This document shows, piece by piece, positions 9,275 through 21,083 of a stretch of 64,000 nt of DNA; the stretch's first letter is position 1, and the number at the start of each line of letters is the position of its first letter. Source of the stretch: Burkholderiales bacterium Ga0077547. Lineage in GTDB: Bacteria > Pseudomonadota > Gammaproteobacteria > Burkholderiales > Burkholderiaceae_C. The notes beneath the pieces are model-generated. The model saw only the letters and a list, made by a program, of their open reading frames with translations. It was not told the origin of the DNA and made no database searches. Where the stretch lies: assembly GCA_001464195.1 (NCBI GenBank), contig LNEY01000027.1, positions 25,984 to 89,983 on the forward strand, read 5' to 3'. The position numbers and the translations under genes were made by a program.

Positions 9275-12200
9275 ATGATGACCTATCTGTTGCGTGCGAT
9301 CGGCCAGCTCCCGGTGGGGCGCAAGCTGCTGCTGATCTATCTGCTGGACCTGACGGCGGTGATCTATGTCTCCAGCATCCTGATCAACGAGAAGTACATC
9401 TCGATCGATTTCTCGCGCAAGGAGCTGGCAGGAAATGCCTACATCGCCGAGGTACGCGATGTGCTGGTGGCCCTGCCCACACCGCTGCCGCCGGTGCCCG
9501 CCAAGGCGGCCCTGACCGATCCGGCGCCTCGCCTCCATCTGGAGCGTGCCCAGTGGGAGCCGCGGATCGCGGCGCTGCGTGCGGCCGAATCGGCCCATGG
9601 CGACGGCATGAAGTCAGCCGATGTCAGTGCCGCCTTCATCGAGGCCTTGCAGTTGGCCATGAACAAGCCGACGTTCGATGCCGGCGATCTGGCCGCCACC
9701 ATGGCCGCGGGCCGTGAACTGGTGACCCGCATCGGCAACCAGTCGAATCTGATCCTCGACCCGGACCTCGACAGTTACTACACGATGTCGATCGTGCTGC
9801 TGCGTCTGGCCGAGCTGCAGGACGTGCTGGCGCTGGATGCCTACAAGGCCGTTGAACTGAGGCAGGCCAGCCCCGACCAGCACAACCGTCTGCAGACCGA
9901 ATTGCTGATTCTTGAAGGTCGCCTGGATGCGGCCTTGTCCGGCACGGCATCAGACTACGCAGAAGCCCTGGCCGCAGGCACACCGGTTCTCAAGGCCGCC
10001 ATCGATCCGACCCGGCAGAAGCTGTTCGATGCGGTTCAGGCTTTTCGTGAGGTGCAGAACGAGCTCGACAAGCACGACGTGGCGACGGCACGGTCCCTGA
10101 TCGCACAAAGTCACGCCGAGGCGCGGGCCGCTTTGCATGAGACCTGGCAAGCCGCCACCGTGGGGCTGGACGGGGTCATCCAGGTGCGCGTCGACGGGCT
10201 GTTCACCCGCATGTGGATCCACCTCGGCACCGCGGTGGCCTTGCTGATGCTGATCCTCAGCATCGTCTACTTCGTTGCGCGACAGATCGCGCTGCCGCTG
10301 CAACGGCTGGCGGGTGTGGCGGGGCGTGTCAGTGCCAGCGGCGATTACACCTTGCGCGCTTCGCACGACAGCCGCGACGAGATCGGCCAGCTGGTGAAAG
10401 CCTTCAACGGCATGCTGGGTGACCTGGACCGCGATCGCGCAGACCGCGAAGAGCTCGCCGCCTCGGCGCGCGCCGAAGAGGCGCAGCGTGCGCTGCTCGA
10501 ATCGTTCCCGATGCCCTTGATCGTCACCTCGATTCCCGAGCACCGCGTCCTGCATGCCAACCAGCCGGCCCAGCCGTGGTTGCAGGATGCGAAGACCGAC
10601 CCTTGGAGCCAGCGCCTCGAACCGCAGGCCCGCACACGCTTCTTCTCCCGCCTCAGCGACCAGGAGGCCGTCGACGGCTTCGAGGTGCAGTGGCAGTCGG
10701 GCGACAAGCGCCCGGGCGCTTCGCGCGGGCCGTGGGCGCTGCTGTCGGCACGCCGGCTGACATACCAGGGCCAGCCCGCGCTGCTCACGGTGTTCACGCC
10801 GATCGATCAGATCAAGCTGCTTGAGCAGCGGCTCAAGCTCTGGGCCAAGGTGTTCGAGGCTTCGTCCGAGAGCATCATCATCTTCGACGTCGAGCGCCGC
10901 ATCCTGACCGCCAACAAGGCCTTCAGCCGCGATTCGGGCTGGGGGATCGAAGAGGTCGCCGGTCAGACGCCAGACTTTCTGTACTCGTCCCGTCACGACC
11001 CTGATTTCTACGAGACCCTGTGGCAATCGGCCATCATCCGCGGCATGTGGCAGGGCGAGGTCTGGCTCACGCGCAAATCTGGGGAGATGTACCCCACCTG
11101 GCTGATCGCCAACGCGGTGCGTGACAGCGATGGGCGCATCACCCACTTCGTCGCTGCCGGCGCTGACATCACCGAGCACAAGGCCAGCGAAGAGCGCATT
11201 CACCATCTGGCGCACCATGATGTGCTGACCGATCTGCCGAACCGGTCGCTGTGCCTGGAGCGGCTGCGCATGGCGGTCGAGCAGGCAGGGCGCACCGGGG
11301 AACACGTCGGTGTGGTGTTCATCGATCTCGACCGTTTCAAGAACATCAACGACTCGATGGGCCACCACGTGGGCGATGCGCTGCTGCGTTCGGTGTCCAA
11401 GCGGCTGCTGTCAGCGGTGCGTGCGGGCGACACTGTCAGCCGTCTCGGGGGCGACGAGTTCGTCGTCGTGCTCAATGGGGTGAGCACGGTCGAAGAGATT
11501 GCCCGCATCGTCGATGAGCGCATGTTGCCGCTGGTGCGCGAGCCGCATGTGGTCGAAGGCGTGCAACTGCACATCTCATGCAGCGCCGGCATGGCGGTGT
11601 ACCCACAGGACGGCCGCGACATCGACCATCTGATGCGCCATGCCGACGCGGCGATGTACCAGGCGAAGTCAGGCGGCCGTGACCACGCGCTGTTCTTCAC
11701 GCCGGAGTTCCACGCGCAGGCGCAGGAACGGTTGGCCATCGAGAACGATTTGCGCGATGTGGTGGCCCGCGGCGAGCTGCTGCTGAATTACCAGCCGCGG
11801 ATCGAAGCGGCCAGCGGGCGGGTCACCGGGATGGAGGCGCTGGTGCGCTGGCAGCGTCCCGACCAAGGCCTGGTGTCGCCGGCGATCTTCATTCCGATTG
11901 CGGAAGAGACCGGGCAGATCGTGCCGATCGGCGCCTGGATCTTTGGCGAGGCCTGCCGCCAGCACGCCGTCTGGCGCGACGCAGGGTTGGGGAGCATCCC
12001 GATCTCGGTCAATGTCTCCGTGATCCAGTTGCGCGATCCGAGCTTGCCCACGCAACTGCGCGAAATGATGAACAAACATCGCGTCGATCCATCGATGATC
12101 GAGTTGGAGCTGACCGAAACCTTCCTGATGGAGAACGCAATCTTCACCGTGGACAGCCTGGAAAAGCTGAAGGAAATTGGTGTCTCGCTGTCGATCGACG

Positions 12201-12571
12201 ACTTCGGCACCGGCTATTCCAGCCTGAACTACCTGCATCAGTTCCCGATCGACAAGCTGAAGATCGACCAAAGCTTTGTGCGCGACATCCTCGACGACCC
12301 CACCGACTGGGCCATCACCAAGGCGATCATCGGCCTGGGCCACACGCTGGGACTGCGGGTGGTGGCCGAGGGAGTCGAGCGCGATCAAGAGGCCGAGTGG
12401 CTGCGCGATGCCGGCTGCGATGAACTGCAGGGATTCCTGTTCAGCCGACCCATGGCGGCCGAAGCCGTTCAGGCCTGGCTCGTCGGCCGCTCGCTGGCGC
12501 CGACGCCTGCGCCGCACGCACGCCTGAATTCACCCCCAGCACGGACGCGCGCGCTGGCCCGGATCGACTGA
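9275..12571 (+). CDS. Membrane PAS-PAS-GGDEF-EAL bifunctional c-di-GMP enzyme with periplasmic sensor and HAMP
   Basis: TM, sensor with [17 protein letters not shown] ([22 protein letters not shown]...), [14 protein letters not shown] (I-site RxxD plus GGDEF), [22 protein letters not shown]. Confidence 0.95.
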   Translation: MMTYLLRAIGQLPVGRKLLLIYLLDLTAVIYVSSILINEKYISIDFSRKELAGNAYIAEVRDVLVALPTPLPPVPAKAALTDPAPRLHLERAQWEPRIAALRAAESAHGDGMKSADVSAAFIEALQLAMNKPTFDAGDLAATMAAGRELVTRIGNQSNLILDPDLDSYYTMSIVLLRLAELQDVLALDAYKAVELRQASPDQHNRLQTELLILEGRLDAALSGTASDYAEALAAGTPVLKAAIDPTRQKLFDAVQAFREVQNELDKHDVATARSLIAQSHAEARAALHETWQAATVGLDGVIQVRVDGLFTRMWIHLGTAVALLMLILSIVYFVARQIALPLQRLAGVAGRVSASGDYTLRASHDSRDEIGQLVKAFNGMLGDLDRDRADREELAASARAEEAQRALLESFPMPLIVTSIPEHRVLHANQPAQPWLQDAKTDPWSQRLEPQARTRFFSRLSDQEAVDGFEVQWQSGDKRPGASRGPWALLSARRLTYQGQPALLTVFTPIDQIKLLEQRLKLWAKVFEASSESIIIFDVERRILTANKAFSRDSGWGIEEVAGQTPDFLYSSRHDPDFYETLWQSAIIRGMWQGEVWLTRKSGEMYPTWLIANAVRDSDGRITHFVAAGADITEHKASEERIHHLAHHDVLTDLPNRSLCLERLRMAVEQAGRTGEHVGVVFIDLDRFKNINDSMGHHVGDALLRSVSKRLLSAVRAGDTVSRLGGDEFVVVLNGVSTVEEIARIVDERMLPLVREPHVVEGVQLHISCSAGMAVYPQDGRDIDHLMRHADAAMYQAKSGGRDHALFFTPEFHAQAQERLAIENDLRDVVARGELLLNYQPRIEAASGRVTGMEALVRWQRPDQGLVSPAIFIPIAEETGQIVPIGAWIFGEACRQHAVWRDAGLGSIPISVNVSVIQLRDPSLPTQLREMMNKHRVDPSMIELELTETFLMENAIFTVDSLEKLKEIGVSLSIDDFGTGYSSLNYLHQFPIDKLKIDQSFVRDILDDPTDWAITKAIIGLGHTLGLRVVAEGVERDQEAEWLRDAGCDELQGFLFSRPMAAEAVQAWLVGRSLAPTPAPHARLNSPPARTRALARID

Positions 12572-12628
12572 GCGCACGGCCAAGTTTCGACGGGCTTCTA
12601 CACTGCGCGCTTTGCGCAGGAGCAAGCC

Positions 12629-13210
12629 ATGTCGATGCTGGTGGCCGGTCTGTTGATCTTTCTCGGCGTGCACTCCACGTCGATCTTCGCGCCCGCTTGG
12701 CGCAACGCGCAATTGGCCACGCGCGGTGAGGCCGTGTGGAAGGGCGCCTACGCCCTGTTGTCGCTCATCGGATTCGCACTGATCGTGTACGGCTACGGTG
12801 TCGCCCGCGGCAACCCGGTCGTGCTGTATGAGCCCCCTGCGTTTTTGCGGCATGTCGCCTGGACGTTGATGCTTCCGGTGTTCACGCTGCTGCTCGCCTC
12901 CAAGCTGCCCGGCCGCATTTCCGCGGTGACCAAACACCCGATGCTGCTCGCGGTCAAGCTGTGGGCGCTGGCGCACCTGCTGGCCAACGGCACCTTGGCC
13001 TCGACACTGCTGTTCGGTTCCTTCCTCGCCTGGGCGGTGGTCGACCGGATTTCGCTCAAGCGACGCCCGATCGCGCCAGCCACCGGCGCTCCGGTCACCG
13101 TGCCACCGGGCCGTTTCAATGACGTGGTGGCGATCGTGGCAGGACTGGGTTTATACGCAGCCTTCCTCGGTGTGCTGCACCTGTGGCTGATCGGCGTGTC
13201 TCCGCGCTGA
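12629..13210 (+). CDS. NnrU-family membrane protein
   Basis: LLIFLGVHSTSIFAPAWRN...KHPMLLAVKLWALAHLLANG pattern. Confidence 0.85.
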   Translation: MSMLVAGLLIFLGVHSTSIFAPAWRNAQLATRGEAVWKGAYALLSLIGFALIVYGYGVARGNPVVLYEPPAFLRHVAWTLMLPVFTLLLASKLPGRISAVTKHPMLLAVKLWALAHLLANGTLASTLLFGSFLAWAVVDRISLKRRPIAPATGAPVTVPPGRFNDVVAIVAGLGLYAAFLGVLHLWLIGVSPR

Positions 13211-13360
13211 ATAGCCACTTTTCAGGTGATCTGAGCATCACTTCTCAGGCATCACTTTCAAAGGCATCTTCAACTGCTTGTTTTTGAAGGAATTTTCGCT
13301 TTCTGATTTTAAGAATAACTGCTAAGTCGTTGATTTGATTGGATTTATTTTGTATCCGCG

Positions 13361-13390
13361 TTGACCCAGGCGGACGCGATGCGCTACAGT
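13361..13390 (+). promoter_or_regulatory. Candidate sigma70 promoter of the dcw cluster (TTGACC-18 nt-TACAGT)
   Basis: TTGACC 13361-13366 and TACAGT 13385-13390, at the end of an AT-rich stretch in otherwise GC-rich DNA and immediately upstream of mraZ. Confidence 0.55.
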
Positions 13391-13424
13391 GGAAGTTGGT
13401 GCATTTTTCTGGGTTTTTGTGGCA
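13390..13424 (+). promoter_or_regulatory. Candidate MraZ operator: TGNNN pentamers phased every 10 nt (TGGAA 13390, TGCAT 13400, TGGGT 13410, TGGCA 13420)
   Basis: Same 10-nt phasing as the known TGGGN-N5 MraZ repeats; overlaps the putative -10. Confidence 0.5.
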
Positions 13425-13430
13425 AATCTG

Positions 13431-13859
13431 GTGTTTCAGGGACCTGCGGCGCTGACCTTGGATACCAAGGGCCGGCTCACCATGCCTGCGCGCCACCTGA
13501 CCGTGTTGCGAGAGATGGGGTTGAGCCAGCTCACCATCACCAAGCACCCCGACGGTCCGCTGATGGTGTTCCCGCGTCCAACCTGGGATCAGTTCCGCGA
13601 CCGCATCAATGCCCTGCCGATGGAGGCCGTGCGCTGGAAGCGGGTCTTTCTGGGCAATGCGATGGACGTCGAGATCGACGCCTCGTCGCGTGTGCTGATC
13701 GCGCCCGAGCTGCGCAAATCGGCGGGCCTGGATCGCGAGGTGATGCTGATCGGCATGGGCAGCCACCTGGAGCTGTGGGATGCGGCGCGTCACGCCGCCC
13801 ACGAGGCCGAAGTGGTCCAAGGCGAGATGCCGGACTCGCTCAAGGGCTTCACGTTCTGA
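13431..13859 (+). CDS. mraZ: Transcriptional regulator MraZ
   Basis: [22 protein letters not shown] ... [11 protein letters not shown] 13431 matches the usual MFQG start; first gene of the dcw cluster. Confidence 0.92.
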   Translation: MFQGPAALTLDTKGRLTMPARHLTVLREMGLSQLTITKHPDGPLMVFPRPTWDQFRDRINALPMEAVRWKRVFLGNAMDVEIDASSRVLIAPELRKSAGLDREVMLIGMGSHLELWDAARHAAHEAEVVQGEMPDSLKGFTF

Positions 13860-13867
13860 CCGCGCTC

Positions 13868-14878
13868 GTGGTGAACGCCGTCGCCGCACCTGTACACACC
13901 ACTGTCCTGCTGGGTGAGGCCGTCGATGCCTTGCTGGGAGGTGTGGGGGACGACGCCGATGGCGATGCAAGCCCGCTGAGCGGCACCTATGTCGATGGCA
14001 CCTTCGGACGCGGCGGGCACACCCGCGCGCTGCTTCAACGCCTGAGCGCGCAGGGCCGGGTGATCGCCATCGATCGCGATCCGCAGGCCGTCGCCGCAGC
14101 GGCGGCAGATCCGCAGCTTGCCGACCCGAGGTTCTCCATCCACCACACCAGCTTCGGTCAACTGGTGCCCACCTTGGCCGCGGCCGGGGTGACGCGCATC
14201 GACGGCCTGCTGCTCGACCTGGGCGTGTCCTCGCCGCAGATCGACACGCCCGAGCGCGGCTTCAGTTTTCGCTTCGACGGCCCGCTGGACATGCGGATGG
14301 ACACAACCCGGGGCGAAAGTGCCGCGGACTTTCTGGCCCGCGCCGACGAGCGCCACATTGCGGAGGTGATTCGTGACTATGGGGAAGAACGGTTTGCTGT
14401 ACAGGTTGCAAAGGCGCTTGTTGCTCGGCGCGAAAGCGGGAGCCCAGTTCGAACCACAAGGGAGCTTTCCGAAGTCGTGGCTGGTGCGGTCAAAACCCGC
14501 GAGCCGGGCCAGAACCCTGCAACGCGCACATTTCAAGCGCTTCGGATTTTTGTCAACGCCGAGCTTGAGGAGCTCGAACAAGGCCTGAACGCGGCCCTGG
14601 AATTGCTGGCGCCTGGCGGGCGGCTGGTGGTGATCAGCTTTCACTCGCTCGAAGACCGCATCGTCAAAACCTTCATCGCCCGCGAGAGCAAGCCGGTGTT
14701 CGATCGCCGTGCACCGTTCGCACCCGAAGTGCCGATGCGTCTGAAAGCGCTGGGTCGTGTCAAACCCGGCGAGACCGAACTGCGAGCCAATCCGCGTGCG
14801 CGCTCGGCGGTGATGCGTGTGGCTGAGCGCACCGACGCGCCGGCGCCGTCCATGCTGTTGACCGGGGGCAGGCGATGA
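13868..14878 (+). CDS. rsmH: 16S rRNA m4C1402 methyltransferase RsmH (MraW)
   Basis: [64 protein letters not shown] 13868 or 13871. Confidence 0.95.
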   Translation: MVNAVAAPVHTTVLLGEAVDALLGGVGDDADGDASPLSGTYVDGTFGRGGHTRALLQRLSAQGRVIAIDRDPQAVAAAAADPQLADPRFSIHHTSFGQLVPTLAAAGVTRIDGLLLDLGVSSPQIDTPERGFSFRFDGPLDMRMDTTRGESAADFLARADERHIAEVIRDYGEERFAVQVAKALVARRESGSPVRTTRELSEVVAGAVKTREPGQNPATRTFQALRIFVNAELEELEQGLNAALELLAPGGRLVVISFHSLEDRIVKTFIARESKPVFDRRAPFAPEVPMRLKALGRVKPGETELRANPRARSAVMRVAERTDAPAPSMLLTGGRR

Positions 14879-15168
14879 CCCGTGTGAATCTGATCCTGCT
14901 GTTGGCGCTGCTGATCAGCAGCATCTACCTGGTGCGGGTGTCTTACGACGAGCGGCGTCTGTATGCCGCGCTCGATCGCGCGCGCACCGAGCAGCGTCAG
15001 CTGGAAACCGAGCATGGCCGGCTGCAGGCCGAACACCAGGCCCAGGCCACGCCGACGCGCATTGACAAGACCGCACGCGACAAGCTGCGCATGGTGCCTG
15101 CCACCTCGGCCATCATGAAACAGGTGGTCGTTTCAGCGGCGCCTACCGCCTCGCAAGGACGGCCATGA
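14875..15168 (+). CDS. ftsL: Cell division protein FtsL
   Basis: Small single-TM protein with coiled-coil between rsmH and ftsI; ATGA overlap. Confidence 0.92.
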   Translation: MTRVNLILLLALLISSIYLVRVSYDERRLYAALDRARTEQRQLETEHGRLQAEHQAQATPTRIDKTARDKLRMVPATSAIMKQVVVSAAPTASQGRP

Positions 15169-16967
15169 ACAACGGCCGACGCCCAGAGCGCGCCACGACC
15201 CGGCCTGCCGCCGGTGCGCGCAGCCTGAACTACGCCAGCAGCCCGCTGCTCGCGTCACGCACGCCGGCTTCGCGCTCCAAGCTGCTGGTGGCGCTGGTCG
15301 GACTGGGATTTCTGGTGCTGCTGGGCCGTGCCGTGTATGTGCAGGCGATTGGCACCGATTTCTACCAGAGGCAGGGTGAGATCCGCTATGCCCGCACGCT
15401 GGACCTGTCTGCCAGCCGTGGCCGCATCCTCGACCGCAACGGACAGCTGATGGCGGCCAGCGTGCCGGCCCCGTCGCTCTGGGCGATCCCGAAGGACTTC
15501 AAGGCGACGCCGTCCGAGCGCGCCCGTCTGGCCCGCCTGCTCGGAATGACCTCCCGGCAACTGGAGGATCGCCTGGGTGACAGCACCAATTTCGTCTGGC
15601 TGCGACGACAGGTCGATGACGCCGTGGCCAAGGACGTGCTGGCACTTGGGCTGCCCGGGATTCATCAGGTGCGGGAGTTCCGCCGCAAGTACCCCGAAGG
15701 CGAGGCCGCTGCCCATGTGGTCGGGTTCACCAACGTCGAGGACCGCGGACAAGAGGGCATCGAGCTCGCCTACCAGAAGGACCTCGTGGGACGCAACGGC
15801 AGCCGGCGCGTCATCAAGGACCGCATCGGCCGGGTCGTCGAGGACATCGGCGACAGCGTGGCGCCGGTCGATGGGCGCGACATCCAGTTGTCGATCGACT
15901 CGAAGCTGCAGTACTACGCCTACCGGCGGCTGCGCGAGGCCGTGGTCGAGAACAAGGCCAAGGCGGGCAGCGTCGTGGTGCTCGACGCGCAATCGGGCGA
16001 GGTGCTGGCTTTGGCCAATTACCCGAGTTACGCGCCCTCGGACCGCCGCAATCTGAGTGGCAACCAGCTGCGCAACCGCGCGCTGACCGACACCTTCGAG
16101 CCCGGTTCGACCGTCAAGCCACTGATTGCCGCGTGGGCGTTGGAGACGGGCCGCGTCAAGGCCGACACCGTCATCCACACCGCGCCGGGCCACATGTCAC
16201 TCGGTCCGTTCATCGTGCGCGATACGCACCCGCGCGGCGACATGACGGTGTCCGAGGTCATCCAGAAGTCCAGCAACATCGGCGCCATCCGCATGGGCTT
16301 GATGTTCCCATCGCGCGAGATGTGGGAGCTGTATGCGAGCGTCGGGTTCGGGCAGAAGCCGCAGATCGGATTCCCGGGAGTCGTCGGTGGGCGTCTGAAA
16401 TCGCAGAAGCAGCTCGACGAAATCACTCGGGCGACGATGAGCTACGGCTACGGTCTGTCGGCGTCGCTGTTCCAGATCGCGCATGCCTACACCGTGTTCG
16501 CGCATGACGGCGAGTTCATTCCCGTCACGCTCCTCAAGAGCGACAACCCGGCAGGTGCGGCGCGGGTCGGCGGCGTGCGCGTGATCTCCCCTCAGACCGC
16601 CCAGACGGTGCGGCAGATGCTGAGCATGGTCACGGGGCCCGGCGGCACCGCACCGAAGGCGCAAACACCCGGCTACTCGGTCGGTGGCAAATCGGGCACC
16701 GCCTATGCACACGAAGGCAAGGGCTACGACACGAAAAGGTACCGATCGTGGTTCGTCGGACTCTCGCCGATCAAGGATCCTCGCATCATCGTCGCGGTGA
16801 TGGTGGATGAGCCGACCGCTGGCAAGTGGTACGGCGGCGAAGTGGCCGCGCCAGTGTTCAGCGATCTGGTGCAGCACACGTTGCGCATGCTCGGCGTGCC
16901 GCCTGACCTCGACGTCAAGACGCAGATCGTGGCGCGCAATGCGCCTGCCGAGGACGAGAGCTTCTGA
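15165..16967 (+). CDS. ftsI: Penicillin-binding protein 3 / FtsI transpeptidase
   Basis: SRGRILDRNGQLMAAS, FEPGSTVKPL, SSNIGAI, VGGKSGTAY. Confidence 0.96.
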   Translation: MNNGRRPERATTRPAAGARSLNYASSPLLASRTPASRSKLLVALVGLGFLVLLGRAVYVQAIGTDFYQRQGEIRYARTLDLSASRGRILDRNGQLMAASVPAPSLWAIPKDFKATPSERARLARLLGMTSRQLEDRLGDSTNFVWLRRQVDDAVAKDVLALGLPGIHQVREFRRKYPEGEAAAHVVGFTNVEDRGQEGIELAYQKDLVGRNGSRRVIKDRIGRVVEDIGDSVAPVDGRDIQLSIDSKLQYYAYRRLREAVVENKAKAGSVVVLDAQSGEVLALANYPSYAPSDRRNLSGNQLRNRALTDTFEPGSTVKPLIAAWALETGRVKADTVIHTAPGHMSLGPFIVRDTHPRGDMTVSEVIQKSSNIGAIRMGLMFPSREMWELYASVGFGQKPQIGFPGVVGGRLKSQKQLDEITRATMSYGYGLSASLFQIAHAYTVFAHDGEFIPVTLLKSDNPAGAARVGGVRVISPQTAQTVRQMLSMVTGPGGTAPKAQTPGYSVGGKSGTAYAHEGKGYDTKRYRSWFVGLSPIKDPRIIVAVMVDEPTAGKWYGGEVAAPVFSDLVQHTLRMLGVPPDLDVKTQIVARNAPAEDESF

Positions 16968-18508
16968 TGGCGCTGCAGCAACTCGGCTCGGTTCCTGCGG
17001 CGCTGTCCTGGCTGGTGCGCCGAGGTGCGCGCGGTCTGGTGACCGACAGCCGGCGGCTCGAGCCAGGCGATGCCTTCATCGCCTGGCCTGGGCTGGTCCA
17101 TGATGGCCGGCAGCATGTGCGACCGGCGCTGGCAGCCGGCGCGGCCGCCTGCGTGATCGAGGCCGACGGCGCAGAGGCGATGGGCTTCGATGATCTGCGC
17201 ATCGCGGCGATGGACGGACTGAAAGCCAATGCCGGCCCGCTGGCCAGTGCGTTCTTTGGCGTGCCGAGTGAGCGGCTGTCGGTGATCGCGATCACCGGCA
17301 CCAATGGCAAGACCTCCACTGCGTGGTGGACGGCGCAGGCCTTGTCCGCACTCGGACGACGCTGCGGAATCATCGGCACGCTGGGGGTGGGCACGGTACC
17401 GGACCGTGCGAGTGCTGACACCGCAGCGGCGCTGGTGCCCACGGGCCTGACCACGCCGGACCCGGTCACGTTGCAGCGCGCCTTCAAGCGATTCGCCGAT
17501 GAGGGATTCGCCGCCTGCGCGATCGAAGCCTCCTCGATCGGTCTGGTCGAAGAGCGTCTGTCGGGCACGCACATCGACGTGGCGGTCTTCACCAACTTCA
17601 CCCAGGACCACCTCGACTTTCACGGCTCAATGGAGGCCTACTGGCAGGCCAAAGCCGAGTTGTTCAACTGGCCGGGGCTGCGGGTCGCGGTGCTGAATGT
17701 CGACGATGCGCGCGGGCAGCTGCTGCAAAACACACTCGCCGGCACCGCGATCGATCTCTGGACCTGCTCGGCGGCGCCCTCGGCCACGGCACGACTCAGC
17801 GCCCGAGACATCCGCTACACCGACACCGGCCTCGCGTTCGAACTCGCCGAAGCCGGTGCGCCGTCGGTGTCGCTGCGCAGCGGCCTGATGGGTGACTACA
17901 ACGTCTCGAATCTGCTGGCCGTGATCGCGACCTTGCGCGCGCTTGGCGTCACGCTCGCTCATGCGGCGCGTGCCTGCGAGTTGCTGACGGCGGCACCTGG
18001 GCGCATGCAGCGCGTCGTCACCGACCCGGCGGGTGGAACCCCACAGCCCGAGGTGTTGGTCGACTACGCCCACACGCCGGACGCGCTCGAGAAAGCGCTG
18101 CGCGCGCTTCAGCCCCTGGCCGCCGCGCGCGGCGGTGCGCTGTGGTGTGTGTTCGGCTGCGGTGGCAACCGCGATTCGAGCAAGCGACCGCTGATGGGTG
18201 CGGTGGCACAGCGCCATGCGCAGCGAACGGTCGTCACCAGTGACAACCCGCGCGATGAGGCCCCGGGCCGGATCCTCACCGAGGTTGTTGCGGGCATGAG
18301 TGAGAGTCCCATGCCTCAGGTCATCGAAGACCGTCGCGAGGCCATCACCTGCGCCGTGAAGCAGGCGCAGCCTAGCGATGTGGTGCTGATCGCCGGCAAG
18401 GGCCATGAGGACTACCAGGAGATTGCCGGCGTCCGGCATCCGTTCGATGACGTCGTCGAAGCCCGTGCGGCCTTGCGGGCGCGCGCAGGTGCGGGAGTCG
18501 CGGCATGA
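16967..18508 (+). CDS. murE: UDP-MurNAc-L-Ala-D-Glu ligase MurE
   Basis: [40 protein letters not shown]; position in the dcw cluster. Confidence 0.95.
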   Translation: MALQQLGSVPAALSWLVRRGARGLVTDSRRLEPGDAFIAWPGLVHDGRQHVRPALAAGAAACVIEADGAEAMGFDDLRIAAMDGLKANAGPLASAFFGVPSERLSVIAITGTNGKTSTAWWTAQALSALGRRCGIIGTLGVGTVPDRASADTAAALVPTGLTTPDPVTLQRAFKRFADEGFAACAIEASSIGLVEERLSGTHIDVAVFTNFTQDHLDFHGSMEAYWQAKAELFNWPGLRVAVLNVDDARGQLLQNTLAGTAIDLWTCSAAPSATARLSARDIRYTDTGLAFELAEAGAPSVSLRSGLMGDYNVSNLLAVIATLRALGVTLAHAARACELLTAAPGRMQRVVTDPAGGTPQPEVLVDYAHTPDALEKALRALQPLAAARGGALWCVFGCGGNRDSSKRPLMGAVAQRHAQRTVVTSDNPRDEAPGRILTEVVAGMSESPMPQVIEDRREAITCAVKQAQPSDVVLIAGKGHEDYQEIAGVRHPFDDVVEARAALRARAGAGVAA

Positions 18509-19902
18509 TGACGCTGGCGCAGGCTCACGCGCTGCTGCCGGGCTCGCGCCTGGTCGGTGAAGCCGCCACGTTGGTGCTGCGGGTGCACAGCGACACCCGC
18601 AGCCTGCGTGCCGGCGATCTATTCGTCGCGTTGCGCGGGGAACGTTTCGATGCACACGATTTCCTGACCCAGGCTCGGGCCTCCGGCGCGGTCGCTGCAC
18701 TGGCCGAGCACGGCCTGGCCGCAGCAGGTCTGCCAGGGCTGGAAGTCGCCGATACGCGGGCGGCGCTCGGCACCCTGGCGGCGGGCTGGCGCCGTGGCAT
18801 CGAGCTGCCGCTGATCGCGGTCACCGGCAGCAACGGCAAGACCACGGTGACGCAGATGATCGCGTCCATTCTGCGTGCCTGGCAGGGCGAGGGTGCGTTC
18901 TCGACCGAAGGCAACTTCAACAACGACATCGGTGTGCCGCTGACCTTGCTGCGCCTTCGACCGGGCCAGCACCGCGCCGCGGTGGTCGAGCTCGGCATGA
19001 ACCACCCGGGCGAGATTGCACAGCTGGCCGCCATGGCGGCGCCCACTGTCGCGCTGGTCAACAACGCGCAGCGCGAGCACCAGGAATTCATGGCCGGCGT
19101 CGAGGCGGTGGCCCGCGAGAACGGCAGCGTGATCGAGTCACTGGCAGCCGATGGTGTGGCGGTGTTCCCGGCTGATGAAGTTCATACACCGCTGTGGCGC
19201 ACACTGGCTGGAGAACGCCGCGTCATGACCTTCGCGCTGAGCGCAGAAGGGGCCGCTGACGTCACCGCCCAGGCCCGGTGGGCGGGCGACCACTGGACGG
19301 TGGCGCTGTGCACACCGGCCGGAGACACGACCCTGGCACTGCACATCGCGGGGCAGCACAACGTCAAGAACGCGCTGGCCGCCGCCGCCTGCGCACTGGC
19401 GGCCGGCTGCCCGCTGGCAGCGATCGCGCGTGGCCTGGAGGCCTTCACTGCGGTGAAGGGGCGTTCGCAGGCCAGCAGCTTCGAGCGCGGTGGTCAGCGT
19501 GTCACCCTGGTCGACGACAGTTACAACGCCAACCCCGACTCGGTGCGCGCAGCCATCGAGGTGCTGGCCGGGCTGCCGGCACCTCGCTGGCTGGTGCTCG
19601 GTGACATGGGCGAGGTCGGCGACCAGGGACCTGAGTTTCACCGTGAAGTGGGCGCCTGTGCACGCAGCGCGGGCATTGACTCGCTGTGGACGGCCGGGCC
19701 CTTGTGCGCACACGCAGCCTCGGCCTATGGTGCCTCGGCGCGTCACTTCGAATCGGTCGAGGCCTTGCTGGCTGCATTGCCAGAAGCCCCGTCGGCCGCT
19801 TCGGTGCTGGTCAAGGGCTCGCGCTTCATGAAGATGGAGCGCGTGGTCGCTGCATTCAAGTCTGCGACTGCCGCACCGGTGGAGGGCGCTCATGCTGCTT
19901 AG
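18505..19902 (+). CDS. murF: UDP-MurNAc-pentapeptide synthetase MurF
   Basis: [38 protein letters not shown]. Confidence 0.96.
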   Translation: MMTLAQAHALLPGSRLVGEAATLVLRVHSDTRSLRAGDLFVALRGERFDAHDFLTQARASGAVAALAEHGLAAAGLPGLEVADTRAALGTLAAGWRRGIELPLIAVTGSNGKTTVTQMIASILRAWQGEGAFSTEGNFNNDIGVPLTLLRLRPGQHRAAVVELGMNHPGEIAQLAAMAAPTVALVNNAQREHQEFMAGVEAVARENGSVIESLAADGVAVFPADEVHTPLWRTLAGERRVMTFALSAEGAADVTAQARWAGDHWTVALCTPAGDTTLALHIAGQHNVKNALAAAACALAAGCPLAAIARGLEAFTAVKGRSQASSFERGGQRVTLVDDSYNANPDSVRAAIEVLAGLPAPRWLVLGDMGEVGDQGPEFHREVGACARSAGIDSLWTAGPLCAHAASAYGASARHFESVEALLAALPEAPSAASVLVKGSRFMKMERVVAAFKSATAAPVEGAHAA

Positions 19903-21070
19903 CCTGGCCAGTTGGCTGCAGACGCTGTCGCCGGAGTTCGGCTACTTCCGCGTGTTCCAGTACATCACCTTCCGCGCGGTGATGGCTGCGCTGACGGCGT
20001 TGCTGATCGGTCTGGCCTTCGGCCCGTGGGTCATACGCCGGCTGACGGCCTTGAAGATCGGCCAGCCGATCCGCGAATACGGTGTTCAGCAGCACATGGC
20101 CAAGTCGGGTACGCCCACGATGGGCGGCGTGCTGATCCTGATCGGGATCACCGTCTCCACGCTGTTGTGGTTTGACTGGTCGAACCGCTTCGTGTGGATC
20201 GTGTTGCTGGTGACGCTGGGATTCGGCGCGATCGGCTGGGCGGACGACTGGCGCAAGGTGGTCGACAAGAACCCCGAAGGCATGCGCTCGCGCGACAAGT
20301 TCTTCTGGCAGACGTTGGTCGGGCTCATGGCCGCGTTCTACCTCGCGTTCAGTGTCAGCGAAACCTCGAACATGCGCGTCTTCGAGCTGTTCCTGCGCTG
20401 GGTGCAAAGCGGCTTCTCGAATGACCTGCCACCGGCGGCCGACCTGATCGTGCCGTTCTTCAAGACCGTCAGCTATCCACTGGGCGTCTACGGCTTCATT
20501 GCGCTGACCTGGTTCGTGATCGTCGGTGCGAGCAACGCGGTCAATCTCACCGACGGCCTCGACGGTCTGGCGATCATGCCGGTGGTGCTCGTCGCCTCGG
20601 CGCTCGGCGTGTTTGCCTATGTCACCGGCAATGCCTACTTCAGCAAGTATCTGCTGTTCCCGCACATTCCGGGCAGCGGCGAACTGCTGGTGTTCTGCGC
20701 GGCCACCGCCGGTGCCGGCCTGGCTTTTCTCTGGTTCAACACGCACCCAGCGCAGGTGTTCATGGGCGATGTCGGCGCGCTGGCGCTGGGCGGGGCGCTG
20801 GGCACCATCGCCGTGATCACACGCCAGGAAATCGTGCTCGGGATCATGGGGGGCGTGTTCGTCGTCGAAGCGCTGTCGGTGATGCTGCAGGTGAGCTGGT
20901 TCAAGTACACCCGCAAGCGCTACGGAATTGGCCAGCGCATCCTGAAGATGGCGCCGCTGCACCACCATTTCGAGAAGTCGGGCTGGAAGGAAACGCAGGT
21001 CGTCGTGCGCTTCTGGATCATCACGATGCTGTTGTGCCTGGTCGGGCTGGCCAGCCTGAAGCTGCGGTGA
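19892..21070 (+). CDS. mraY: Phospho-MurNAc-pentapeptide translocase MraY
   Basis: [50 protein letters not shown]. Confidence 0.97.
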   Translation: MLLSLASWLQTLSPEFGYFRVFQYITFRAVMAALTALLIGLAFGPWVIRRLTALKIGQPIREYGVQQHMAKSGTPTMGGVLILIGITVSTLLWFDWSNRFVWIVLLVTLGFGAIGWADDWRKVVDKNPEGMRSRDKFFWQTLVGLMAAFYLAFSVSETSNMRVFELFLRWVQSGFSNDLPPAADLIVPFFKTVSYPLGVYGFIALTWFVIVGASNAVNLTDGLDGLAIMPVVLVASALGVFAYVTGNAYFSKYLLFPHIPGSGELLVFCAATAGAGLAFLWFNTHPAQVFMGDVGALALGGALGTIAVITRQEIVLGIMGGVFVVEALSVMLQVSWFKYTRKRYGIGQRILKMAPLHHHFEKSGWKETQVVVRFWIITMLLCLVGLASLKLR

Positions 21071-21083
21071 CCGAGGTGCAGCG

